Origin: Ruminococcaceae bacterium UBA6413
GTDB lineage: Bacteria; Bacillota; Clostridia; Oscillospirales; Ruminococcaceae
Length of the DNA stretch: 49,847 bases
Assembly: GCA_002437415.1 (NCBI GenBank)
Contig: DJPL01000067.1
Span: 12,269-62,115, forward strand
Direction of reading: 5' to 3'
A model generated the notes under the pieces. That model had not been told where the DNA came from, did no database searches, and worked only from the letters and a program-made list of their open reading frames with translations. A program made the translations under genes and the position numbers. This document shows, piece after piece, positions 16,032 through 23,744 of this stretch; position 1 is the first letter of the stretch; every line of letters starts with the position of its first letter.

Positions 16032-17435
16032 ATGAAGAAAAGAATACTTGCGATACTTATTACAGCCGCACTTGCTGTATCTGTAACAGGTTGTACAAAC
16101 AACGCGACAAGCAGTACTGAAAGCAGCACTGCTTCATCGGTAGCAGAAAGCTCGGAAATAAGTAGCACCGCAGAGGAGTCGGACGCAACCTCCACCGAAG
16201 AAAGCACGGACAACAGCGCGGAAGAAAGCACGGACAGCAGCACCGAAGAAAGCGCTGACAACAGTTCACAGGAGGAGTCAAAGGATTTGGAAGCAAATTA
16301 TACGAAGTACACTCTTGACGGCGACCTGACACAGCATATGATCGATATGTCACGTCTTAACGAGGGCAACAAGGTAAGACTTGCAAACGTAATAAAGAAG
16401 CTCAAAAACGGTGAAGAAGTAACGGTAGGCTTCATCGGCGGATCTATTACACAGGGTACAAGTGCAGGCAATGAGCTTTGTTATGCAAAGCTTACAGCCG
16501 ATTGGTTACAGCAGACATATTCAAGCGCTAAGGTGAACTATGTAAATGCCGGTATAGGCGCTACAGGCTCATACATAGGCGTACACAGAGTTACAACAGA
16601 TCTTCTGTCGAAGAACCCCGACCTTGTGTTTGTAGAGTTCTCTGTAAACGACACAACAGAAAACACAGAGCGTAACAAGGATTCATACGACAGCCTGCTG
16701 AGAACTATCTGGAAGTCGTCTACAAATCCCGCTATCATTACAATAGCTACAACGCAGGAAAACGGTACAAGCTTCCAGGAAGAGCACGCAGAGATTGTAA
16801 AGCATTACGACCTGCCTATGATATCATACAAGAACACCATTCTTGATACGATCAAGCACGGTGATATCGTGTGGAAGGATATTTCGGACGACAATATTCA
16901 CCCCAACGTACCCGGTCACAAGATAGTATCACAGCTTCTTCAGGCTTACATTTCAGATGTTGACAAGGATATTGACAACATAAGCGGCGATGAGAGCGAC
17001 TTCTCAACTCCTGCTACAAAAGCATCATTTGAAAATGGCTCACTCCTGACACTTGCACAGGCTGGCGACACCGTTACAATGAACGGCGAGTTCAAGTCAA
17101 ACGAATCGAACTTCGGCGGCTTTGACGGCTACTGGTTCTTCAAGGGCTCTAACAAGACAGACTTAAGCTCAACAGACCTTACCTTCAAGGTGAACGCTAA
17201 GGAGATCGGTATCCTTTACGGCAAGTACACAAAGGCAGGCTGCACAGCCGATGTTTATGTTGATGATGAGCTTGTAGCAACGCTTAATGCCGACTTCTCA
17301 GGCGGTTGGGGCAACTATGTTGAATGCGCGCAGATCAAGAGCTTTGATACGGCAGGCGAGCATATCGTAAAGATCGTTCCCAAGGCTATAGACGGTCCGA
17401 GTATGTTCAGTGTAACAGCTTTGGCTATCGCCTGA
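16032..17435 (+). CDS. SGNH/GDSL hydrolase lipoprotein
   Basis: An exported esterase of 467 residues. The lipoprotein signal has a lipobox AVSVTGC with Cys at about residue 21. A Ser/Thr/Glu/Asp-rich linker (about 22-90) spaces the enzyme from the membrane. The SGNH domain spans about 95-315: block I GFIGGSITQGT (nucleophile Ser), block II GIGATGS, block III FVEFSVNDT, block V DNIHPNVPGH with catalytic Asp and His. A C-terminal beta-sandwich-like domain (about 325-467) could bind carbohydrate. It probably removes acyl groups from a polysaccharide at the cell surface (inference). The ATG follows AAGGAAAGG. Its promoter holds palindromes and a cre-like site, so sugar-dependent repression is likely. 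Divergent from the cytoplasmic CE2-type esterase. Confidence 0.82.
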   Translation: MKKRILAILITAALAVSVTGCTNNATSSTESSTASSVAESSEISSTAEESDATSTEESTDNSAEESTDSSTEESADNSSQEESKDLEANYTKYTLDGDLTQHMIDMSRLNEGNKVRLANVIKKLKNGEEVTVGFIGGSITQGTSAGNELCYAKLTADWLQQTYSSAKVNYVNAGIGATGSYIGVHRVTTDLLSKNPDLVFVEFSVNDTTENTERNKDSYDSLLRTIWKSSTNPAIITIATTQENGTSFQEEHAEIVKHYDLPMISYKNTILDTIKHGDIVWKDISDDNIHPNVPGHKIVSQLLQAYISDVDKDIDNISGDESDFSTPATKASFENGSLLTLAQAGDTVTMNGEFKSNESNFGGFDGYWFFKGSNKTDLSSTDLTFKVNAKEIGILYGKYTKAGCTADVYVDDELVATLNADFSGGWGNYVECAQIKSFDTAGEHIVKIVPKAIDGPSMFSVTALAIA

Positions 17436-17464
17436 GTTTAAAGCGAAACGATAGTATAATAATG

Positions 17465-17494
17465 ATGAGCCGCGGTGATCTTGCCGCGGCTCAT
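17465..17494 (+). terminator. Terminator-like hairpin after the SGNH lipoprotein
   Basis: ATGAGCCGCGG (17465-17475) pairs with CCGCGGCTCAT (17484-17494) over 11 bp; AT-rich sequence follows without a long T-run. It shares the GAGCCGCGG core with the glgD terminator. Confidence 0.65.
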
Positions 17495-17661
17495 AATTAT
17501 CCTCCGGTATTGTTTTAAATTCAGGTGTTACTGCAACGCCTGTACTTAAGCTAATAACAGAACTACGTGGCAGATAACCTGAAATATCGCAAACCATGAG
17601 GGAATTTGATAGCTCTTTGAGCAATGGACAATGTAATACAATAAATCACGAGGTGAATAAA

Positions 17662-18429
17662 ATGGCAGAATGGAATTCCGAACAGTATCTGAAATTCAAA
17701 AATCAAAGAACACAGCCTGCTGTTGATCTGGCAAAAAGAATAAGCGGTATCAGTCCGCATACAGTGCTTGATATAGGTTGCGGACCGGGCAACAGCACAG
17801 CTGTTCTGAAAAACGTTTTTTCTTCGGCTCATATTATCGGTGTTGATAATTCCGAAAATATGATCGCAAAGGCAAAATCAGCAAATCCGGATTTGTGTTT
17901 TGAACTTATGAGTGTTGATAATATCTGCGACAGTGAAACAAAGTATGATGTGATTTTCTCAAATGCCTGCTTGCAATGGGTGCCGGATCATAAAAGGGTT
18001 CTGACTATGCTGTTCGACAGACTGAATGAAAACGGAGTCATAGCAATTCAGATACCTATCAATACCGAAGAGCCGCTGTTCAGGATCATAACCGATACCG
18101 TACATGAAGAAAAGTGGAATTTTCCGCATTCATTACATGAGCAAAACGGAACGCTGAGCGGCAGTGAATATTTTGATATCATTTCTTCGCTTACCGATAC
18201 TTTTGATATCTGGGAAACAACCTATTATCACAATATGCCGTCGGTAAATGCAATGATAGAATGGGTCAAAGGAACAAGGCTTCTGCCGTATATACAGTCA
18301 TTGAATGAATCGGCTGCCGTGCGTTTTATTGACGAGATAATGCAAAAAGCCGCCAAAGTATATAAGGCACAGAAGAACGGAAATATAATTTTCCGTTTCA
18401 GAAGATTGTTCATAACCGCAACACGATGA
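17662..18429 (+). CDS. tam: Trans-aconitate 2-methyltransferase-like SAM methyltransferase
   Basis: The 255-residue protein resembles E. coli Tam (252 residues) along its length: WNSEQYLKFKNQRTQPAVDL at the start, VLDIGCGPGNST (SAM motif I, about 35-46), VDNSENMIAKAK, NACLQWVPDH, AIQIPIN, IWETTYYHNMPS, IEWVKGTRLLPYI and a C-terminal FRFRRLFITATR. Tam methylates trans-aconitate, a by-product of aconitase, using S-adenosylmethionine. The ATG at 17662 follows CGAGGTG; a longer in-frame start at 17596 lacks a site and has no counterpart in Tam. No operon partner is evident, and it looks more AT-rich than the flanking core genes. Substrate identity is inference from overall likeness. Confidence 0.8.
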   Translation: MAEWNSEQYLKFKNQRTQPAVDLAKRISGISPHTVLDIGCGPGNSTAVLKNVFSSAHIIGVDNSENMIAKAKSANPDLCFELMSVDNICDSETKYDVIFSNACLQWVPDHKRVLTMLFDRLNENGVIAIQIPINTEEPLFRIITDTVHEEKWNFPHSLHEQNGTLSGSEYFDIISSLTDTFDIWETTYYHNMPSVNAMIEWVKGTRLLPYIQSLNESAAVRFIDEIMQKAAKVYKAQKNGNIIFRFRRLFITATR

Positions 18430-18485
18430 ATAAAGCTGTTTGATATTCCTTAAAATGCGTTCGGTATAAAACGTAATGCGGAGAA

Positions 18486-19184
18486 ATGAAGTTGGAACAA
18501 ATGAAAAGGCAGAGATTAGAAAAAGTCATGGAAATATATCATAACAGATATAATGATATTCTGGAGCGTATCAAACCAAGTATCAAAAGTAATGGATTCG
18601 CCGAACATAATCAGACAGTGAATTTTGTAAGTGCGTATGAGTTGATTGCCGGCTATAAGAAAGAAGTTGTAAGTTCGTGGTATGAATTTCAGATTCAGAA
18701 CGGCAAAAGATCTGATAATCGCATAGACGGTATTATTGTCAATCATTCGACTAAAGAAATATATCTGATTGAGGCAAAGCGTATTTCAAGGAACAAGGTT
18801 CGGAAGAAAAAAGCAGAGCTTATAGATGATTATTGCAGGATCATGCAATTGGATAAAGTAAACAGGTTTACCGAAGCACTTAAAGGCGAAAATGTTTCAG
18901 ATTACAGCATTTACGGTATTTTGCTTTTTGATATATGGACAGAGAATAAAGCAGAAAAAGAACTTTATCATAAATGGAACGAATTATGCAATTCAAAGAA
19001 TCCTACACGGGAGGAATTTATAAAAGTGTTGGACGCAGATAAGATAATTTTAAAACCCGAATACATAAGCGATGAAATTTTCCCGATGATAAAGGAAGTG
19101 CAATGTTTACGCGGTAAAAAATATTCTTATTACCTCTGCGCTTTTATCTGGGATACGGAGTGCAAAAAATCGGGTAACCGATAA
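18486..19184 (+). CDS. Hypothetical protein with PD-(D/E)XK nuclease-like motif
   Basis: I do not recognise the family. The 232-residue basic, charged protein has a segment RIDGIIVNHSTKEIYLIEAKR (Asp81, Glu96-Ala-Lys98). A beta-hairpin carrying D, then ExK, is the core of PD-(D/E)XK nucleases, and Glu60 or Glu67 could be the preceding helix acid. The rest is helical, without a DNA-binding domain that I can name. The ATG at 18486 has GGAG only two bases before it; ATG at 18501 is an alternative with an equally weak site. It stands alone between tam and the GNAT gene, with no methyltransferase partner for restriction-modification, and has lower GC than the core genes. Nuclease activity is inference. 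Confidence 0.55.
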   Translation: MKLEQMKRQRLEKVMEIYHNRYNDILERIKPSIKSNGFAEHNQTVNFVSAYELIAGYKKEVVSSWYEFQIQNGKRSDNRIDGIIVNHSTKEIYLIEAKRISRNKVRKKKAELIDDYCRIMQLDKVNRFTEALKGENVSDYSIYGILLFDIWTENKAEKELYHKWNELCNSKNPTREEFIKVLDADKIILKPEYISDEIFPMIKEVQCLRGKKYSYYLCAFIWDTECKKSGNR

Positions 19185-19236
19185 TGTAATTTCGTCTATC
19201 ACTCATAATCGTCGAAAACTCATTTACTCACCATAC

Positions 19237-19282
19237 AAACACAAAAACGACTAAAGGAACGCTCCCTTAGTCGTTTCATTTT
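19237..19282 (+). terminator. Terminator-like hairpin, copy 1 of a repeated element
   Basis: AAACGACTAA (19245-19254) pairs with TTAGTCGTTT (19267-19276), with GGA/TCC continuing the stem, and T-rich sequence follows. The 24 bases from 19237 are identical to those at 20467-20490. In the 359-base gap 19185-19543 I see no other convincing feature than this hairpin and a 42-codon minus-strand open frame. Confidence 0.6.
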
Positions 19283-19543
19283 TACCGTTGTTTTCTTCCG
19301 TCAACACAACTTTAATTCTATTGAACTCAACTTTTGCCCATGCTACAATATACCTGCGATATATCGGTCTTGACTTCATCGTATGCGGCTATTTTACCGA
19401 TAACGCTCAACCAAAAAGGGCGCGGGGAAAGTGTGGATATAAGTATTTGAAAAACAGTAAGTACGAAACGGTTTACGGAGTAATGAAAGAAGAATGTATA
19501 TATTTTATACAGGTGAATTGAAATATGACAAGGAGATATATAA

Positions 19544-20410
19544 ATGAAATACAGGATAGAGAAATACAAAAACTGTCAGCGCTTCAATGAACAGTATGAA
19601 AGCATCTATCACTTCCTTTCAGAAGCGGAAAAGCAGGAATACAACGAGCACTTTCATTGGGGTCGCTTTGAATGGATGCACGCTCACAGCTACCTTGATG
19701 AGGACAAGCTGACCGAAATCGTTATGTTCAAGGATGAAAACGGCGCAATTGTCGGTCTGACTACTTATGATACAGACTACGATGACAGGGTATACCTGAT
19801 CCATACGAGCTCGGATAAGGCATTGCTCCGGCAGATGGTCGATACTGTTATTGAAGCCGAAAGTAACGGCGCAGTTATAAAGGTGAACGACCGCGATACG
19901 GCTCTTTGCCGGATATTGCAGGAAAAAGGCTTCGAAAAGAGGCAAAGAAGTGCCTGCGTATTATCGCTGGATCTGTCAGATACGCCGGAGTATAATATGC
20001 CCGATGCGTATACTATGAGCCCGCGGGGATCTGTTGCAGATCCATGGCAATATCAATTGGTAATTCATAAGGGCTTTGACAACGAGGGTATCCCCGAAAA
20101 ATGGGACGATGAATTTTTGGAGCGTGTTCCCCATGCAAATGAAGATCTGAAAACCTTTGCAATCAACAATAACGAATATTGTGCACACTGCGGATTGTGG
20201 TACTCAACATGTGATACCGCCTATGTTGAACCTGTTGCAACCGTCCCCGAGCACAGGAAGAAAGGTTTGGCAAAAGCGGTCGTTTATGAAGCGTGTATCC
20301 GTGCAAAGGCGCTTGGTGCCAAGCGCGCCACTGTTATTTCCGATCAGGAGTTTTATTTCAGAATAGGATTTACTCTTTCTTCGGAAGTGTACGATTGGGA
20401 GAAAAATTAA
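19544..20410 (+). CDS. GNAT family N-acetyltransferase
   Basis: The 288-residue protein has an acetyl-CoA site in its C-terminal half: VEPVATVPEHRKKGLAKAVV (about 226-245, motif A with the Q/RxxGxA/G-type loop), followed by EACIRAKALGAKRATVISD and the terminal EFYFRIGF motif. The N-terminal half (about 30-150) looks like a second, degenerate GNAT fold with GAIVGLTTYD and ILQEKGFEKR segments, so it may be a tandem GNAT. The substrate is unknown. The ATG follows AAGGAG by eight bases. The gene is bounded by two copies of the same hairpin (19237-19282 and 20467-20513). Confidence 0.85.
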   Translation: MKYRIEKYKNCQRFNEQYESIYHFLSEAEKQEYNEHFHWGRFEWMHAHSYLDEDKLTEIVMFKDENGAIVGLTTYDTDYDDRVYLIHTSSDKALLRQMVDTVIEAESNGAVIKVNDRDTALCRILQEKGFEKRQRSACVLSLDLSDTPEYNMPDAYTMSPRGSVADPWQYQLVIHKGFDNEGIPEKWDDEFLERVPHANEDLKTFAINNNEYCAHCGLWYSTCDTAYVEPVATVPEHRKKGLAKAVVYEACIRAKALGAKRATVISDQEFYFRIGFTLSSEVYDWEKN

Positions 20411-20466
20411 AAAATACCGTTTGGTGTGAATGACCGCCATAAAACATTCTGTTTTCCGCCCCCTGT

Positions 20467-20513
20467 AAACACAAAAACGACTAAAGGAACAACTCCCTTA
20501 GTCGTTTTACTTT
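20467..20513. terminator. Terminator-like hairpin, copy 2, between convergent genes
   Basis: AAACGACTAA (20475-20484) pairs with TTAGTCGTTT (20498-20507). The T-run on the plus strand and the A-run on the other side would let it terminate both the GNAT gene and the minus-strand sirtuin gene. Nearly identical to copy 1 except for the loop. Confidence 0.75.
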
Positions 20514-20522
20514 TGCCTGTAT

Positions 20523-21404
20523 TTAAGCCAATCCTTTAACACAGCTTTCAATCACATCACCGATATCCCCGTCAATACAAATCGCCCTGTCGCTTATCTC
20601 CCTCGGTGCATACGCCTCATTCATATTGACACAAGCGTAAACCGCTTTCGGATTTCTCGCCGTCATCTGCATGAACGGATATTTTATTATCCCGGGGGTG
20701 TTGAAGCCTACGCCAAGCTCCAAAAACAGAATGTGCAGATTTTTATGCCTGCGGATAAATTCTTCATAACGCTCTGCGGCGGTATACCAGCCCTCGTCCT
20801 GTACAAAGCTGTCGTCACATCTCAGATTCATAGCCATAGGCTTGCCGCAGTGAGGACATTTCGGGATAAGATCGTCGGGGATCTTCATATTCTGCTGCTG
20901 TTTTACCATAGCACGCACGGCGCTTTCGTTGTCAAAGGTTTCGTTTCGGCACGGCTCACTGCATTGAAATAAACCGTAATCGCCCTGCGTGTAGAACAGC
21001 CGCTTTTTATCAAATCCCGCAAGCTGAAACTGATGGTCAACGTTCGTAGTCAGTACAAAATAATCCTTGTCCGCTACCGCTTTAAGCAAGTCCTTGTACG
21101 GCTTTCCGACAGGAGCTTCATAGCGGTTAATGAGAATGTGCCGCGACCACCACGCCCAGTATTCGTTCAGCGTTTCAAACGGATAAAATCCGCCCGAATA
21201 CATATCGGTGATACCGTATTTTTCGTGAAAATCGGCAAAATATTTCTCAAAGCGTTCGCCGCTGTAGTCAAAGCCTGCCGATGCGGAAAGTCCTGCGCCT
21301 GCACCTATTATTATCGCGTCGGCAGTAGCTATCTCGTCTTTAAGACGACTCAGCTTATCCGAGTAATTGTCTGTAGATCTCATAGTCGGCATCTTTAAAA
21401 ACAT
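20523..21404 (-). CDS. Class M sirtuin (SirTM-like, Sir2 family)
   Basis: The 293-residue protein has the Sir2 NAD fold: IIGAGAGLSASAGFDYSG (about 32-49), TTNVDHQF (119-126), a zinc site with Cys148-x3-Cys152 and Cys183-x2-Cys186, and ELGVGFNTPGIIKYPF. At the position of the catalytic His of deacetylases it has Gln140-Gly141 (FYTQGDYG). Gln here and Asn121 are marks of class M sirtuins, which act as protein ADP-ribosyltransferases encoded beside macrodomains. The ATG at 21404 follows GAGGTGA and overlaps the macrodomain gene by 50 bases, so they are translationally coupled. In described operons the target is a GcvH-like lipoyl carrier; none is present in this window. Confidence 0.88.
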   Translation of the reverse strand: MFLKMPTMRSTDNYSDKLSRLKDEIATADAIIIGAGAGLSASAGFDYSGERFEKYFADFHEKYGITDMYSGGFYPFETLNEYWAWWSRHILINRYEAPVGKPYKDLLKAVADKDYFVLTTNVDHQFQLAGFDKKRLFYTQGDYGLFQCSEPCRNETFDNESAVRAMVKQQQNMKIPDDLIPKCPHCGKPMAMNLRCDDSFVQDEGWYTAAERYEEFIRRHKNLHILFLELGVGFNTPGIIKYPFMQMTARNPKAVYACVNMNEAYAPREISDRAICIDGDIGDVIESCVKGLA

Positions 21405-22104
21405 TGAATATCACCTCTATATCGTGGTTTTTCAGGAATTCTCTTACCGTCTGCACGGCAATTTCCGCCGCCTTATCCTGCGGGAAGCCGAAAACTCCGG
21501 TTGAGATACAGCAAAATGCCATGCTTTTTATCCCATTTGACACCGCGAGTTCAAGACAGCTTTCATAACAGCTTTTCAGCAACATACGGTGCTTTTCGGT
21601 CAGTCTGCCTTGTACTATCGGACCTACCGTATGGATAACATATTTGCAGGGCAGATTGTAGGCGGGAGTGATCTTGGCTTTTCCTGTAGGCTCTTCGTGC
21701 CCCTGTAACTCCATTATCTCCGCGCATTTCAGTCGTAGCCTTACTCCCGCAAAGGTGTGGATACAGTTGTCGATACAATTGCGGAAAGGGTGATAACACC
21801 CTGTCATTCCCGAGTTTGCGGCATTGACGATCGCGTCACATTCAAGCGCCGTTATGTCGCCTTGCCAAAGATAAATATTCTTCCGGGCAGACTGTAAATC
21901 GGTAATGTCGGTAATGCCTTTCTCCGCCGTCAGCTTTTGCAGAAGCTCGTCCTCTGCTTTGAGATATTCCGTCGATATCTTCATAGCAGGGCGGACATTC
22001 ACAAGACTGCGGTAAAGCCGGAATTGCTCTTTTTCATCGGTCGGAACAGTGATATCCCTGTAGCTTGCATTTTCGTTAAGTAAATATTCTATAAGCTTTT
22101 TCAT
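21355..22104 (-). CDS. Zinc-containing macrodomain protein, probable protein ADP-ribose hydrolase
   Basis: The 249-residue protein has an N-terminal helical extension (1-75) and a macrodomain: LWQGDITALECDAIVNAANSG (79-99), Zn-type insertion GCYHPFRNCIDNCIHTFAG (102-120) with Cys103, His105 and Cys110, then CISTGVFGFPQDKAAEIAVQ (199-218). This Zn-macro type is the one linked with class M sirtuins and removes the ADP-ribose that the sirtuin adds. The ATG at 22104 has only a weak GAAGAG site, 15 bases after the DUF1848 stop; its 3' end overlaps the sirtuin gene. Part of a minus-strand operon. Confidence 0.88.
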   Translation of the reverse strand: MKKLIEYLLNENASYRDITVPTDEKEQFRLYRSLVNVRPAMKISTEYLKAEDELLQKLTAEKGITDITDLQSARKNIYLWQGDITALECDAIVNAANSGMTGCYHPFRNCIDNCIHTFAGVRLRLKCAEIMELQGHEEPTGKAKITPAYNLPCKYVIHTVGPIVQGRLTEKHRMLLKSCYESCLELAVSNGIKSMAFCCISTGVFGFPQDKAAEIAVQTVREFLKNHDIEVIFNVFKDADYEIYRQLLG

Positions 22105-22119
22105 AATCTTTCACTCTTC

Positions 22120-23043
22120 TCAAAATAAACTCAGCTGACCGTCAATATAGCTGTACTGCTCGGCGTGTCTGATAATATCACCGGGCATATGACCGCCTAT
22201 CAGAAACGGTGATTTCGGATCGTGTCGAGCCATATTTTTCTTTACGGAGCTTACGTCTGCATTTGCGTAACAGTATCGGCAGAAATGACCACAGGAGTTG
22301 TATGCGCCTATATCCGTTCCGAAAAAGCAATTGCATTCACGCTGAGATTTCCTTTTCGGCATTTTAAGCGTAATACCGAGCGCCTTTTCATATACCTGCC
22401 GATTAAGACAGCCGCTCATATCTATGCCGCAGTCCGCAAGGATATTGTCCTCGTGACAGCCCTTGACGGTAATGCCGTATTTTCTGCCTGTCTCGGCAAA
22501 TGCGCTTGCTATGGCTATCTGTTCGTCCGTTGTAACAGCCCGTATCTCGGGAGCGTTGCGCTTAACTTTTTCGTAAATGTCTACAAAGCTTATGATACAG
22601 GTTTTCGTAAAGCCTGCAAGCTGTGATGCCGCCTTTTCGAAAGCCAAGACGTGATAGTCTACCGTATATCTGTCGTTTACTATTATCGGGTCATACCGCC
22701 ACCCGATCGAATTTACCCCGTCAATCCCGGAAAGCCGACGGAAGCATTCTATAACGAATTTCTTGTCGGGAACATTCGGCTCAAGCTCCTTGCCGTAAGG
22801 AGTTATGGTGACAAACCAGTATTGTCCGTACTTTTCAAGCTTGTCCATATGCTGTAGCATAGGGTAAGGATTTTTCGTACAGAAAGCTATAAGGTCGACA
22901 ACATCGGGATTTATCTCATATCTTGTTACCTGCTCCGTGTGATACGGATTTCGCACAAGTACATAGCCCTCTTTTATTATGTTCATAAACCATTCCGTGT
23001 AAAATGCAGGGATATCCGTCCGCATTCCTGTTTGTAAGATCAT
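22120..23043 (-). CDS. DUF1848 family protein with C-terminal Cys cluster
   Basis: The 307-residue protein matches DUF1848: MILQTGxRTDIPAF start, WFMNIIKEGYVLVRNPY (18-34), LIAFCTKNPYPM (51-62), WFVTITPYG (76-84), GWRYDPI (114-120) and a C-terminal segment ECNCFFGTDIGAYNSCGHFC (236-255). Cys251, Cys255 and Cys258 form a C-x3-C-x2-C followed by Tyr, the same spacing as the radical SAM iron-sulfur motif but near the C-terminus. Cys237 and Cys239 may add ligands. Function is unknown. The start ATG at 23043 overlaps the upstream stop as ATGA, and the downstream macrodomain gene is 15 bases away, so it is the middle of a tightly coupled operon. Confidence 0.8.
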   Translation of the reverse strand: MILQTGMRTDIPAFYTEWFMNIIKEGYVLVRNPYHTEQVTRYEINPDVVDLIAFCTKNPYPMLQHMDKLEKYGQYWFVTITPYGKELEPNVPDKKFVIECFRRLSGIDGVNSIGWRYDPIIVNDRYTVDYHVLAFEKAASQLAGFTKTCIISFVDIYEKVKRNAPEIRAVTTDEQIAIASAFAETGRKYGITVKGCHEDNILADCGIDMSGCLNRQVYEKALGITLKMPKRKSQRECNCFFGTDIGAYNSCGHFCRYCYANADVSSVKKNMARHDPKSPFLIGGHMPGDIIRHAEQYSYIDGQLSLF

Positions 23044-23654
23044 AATCTTTCTATCGCTCCGACAGGACATATTTCAAGGCAACCGCCGCAATGCAGACAG
23101 TTGTTCTGCCTGATATTATAGGGATTTGACAAACCTTTGTCAATGCAATTTTGCGGACAGACGGCAAGGCATTTTCCGCAGCCTGTGCATTTTTCGGTTA
23201 TGAAATATCCTTTGTCTGTTACCTTTCCGCCGCCTATCGTGAATGATTTGCGTTCGATCGGCTTTTTTGACAGGTCGAACCATTCGCCCTCGCCGTCATA
23301 TATACAGAAAACGGTGAGCGCCTTTCTGCTGTCCTCCGTAGGATAGATTTCAGCCATATAAGGATTTTTTTCAAAAAGCCGCGGCAGTCTTTGGTTTCCC
23401 GTTTCAATAACTTTTCCTCTTACGGAAACGGCGGTCATATTCATAGTATCTTTGCCTTTAACGCCTGTAAAAGAAACATAATTATTACGTGTCAGTCTGT
23501 CGTAAAAGCCTTTGCCTTTAGCCGTCAGAAAATACAATCCATCATCGTCACAGTCCATTATGTCAATGGCACAGGTAACAGGCAGACCGTTTTTGTCTGT
23601 TGTCGCGGCTATTACCGTGTGAACGGAGTTTACGATATATTCCTGATAGTTCAT
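23040..23654 (-). CDS. PPOX-type flavin-binding domain fused to a 2[4Fe-4S] ferredoxin domain
   Basis: The 204-residue protein has an N-terminal pyridoxamine-phosphate-oxidase-like split barrel (about 1-130; NGLPVTCAIDIMDCDDDGLYFLT, VSFTGVKG, VSVRGKVIE) and a C-terminal ferredoxin. The ferredoxin has two clusters, CTGCGKCLAVCPQNC and CLHCGGCLEICPVG (about 150-200), each C-x2-C-x2-C-x3-CP. The fold would bind FMN or F420-like flavin and pass electrons through the clusters; substrate unknown. The ATG at 23654 follows GAGGTGA. It overlaps the DUF1848 gene by four bases (ATGA). A hairpin at 23672-23707 separates it from the upstream metallo-beta-lactamase-like gene. Confidence 0.85.
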   Translation of the reverse strand: MNYQEYIVNSVHTVIAATTDKNGLPVTCAIDIMDCDDDGLYFLTAKGKGFYDRLTRNNYVSFTGVKGKDTMNMTAVSVRGKVIETGNQRLPRLFEKNPYMAEIYPTEDSRKALTVFCIYDGEGEWFDLSKKPIERKSFTIGGGKVTDKGYFITEKCTGCGKCLAVCPQNCIDKGLSNPYNIRQNNCLHCGGCLEICPVGAIERL

Positions 23655-23671
23655 GATCTCACCTCATAAGC

Positions 23672-23707
23672 CATAGGGCTGTTGAAGCGTTATTCAACAA
23701 CCCTATG
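23672..23707 (-). terminator. Hairpin between the MBL-like gene and the PPOX-ferredoxin operon
   Basis: CATAGGGCTGTTGAA (23672-23686) and TTCAACAACCCTATG (23693-23707) form a 15-bp stem with one G-T pair when read on the minus strand. No T-run follows; 4 bases later comes the RBS of the next gene. It may be a weak terminator, an RNA stability element or an RNA processing site. Confidence 0.5.
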
Positions 23708-23744
23708 TGACTTTATAAATTGTAATTGAACAGCATAAGAACTA

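Noticed and set aside
17298..17624. Minus-strand frame across the end of the SGNH lipoprotein
   Set aside because: Overlaps a well-supported gene and a hairpin; no motif or ribosome site is visible.
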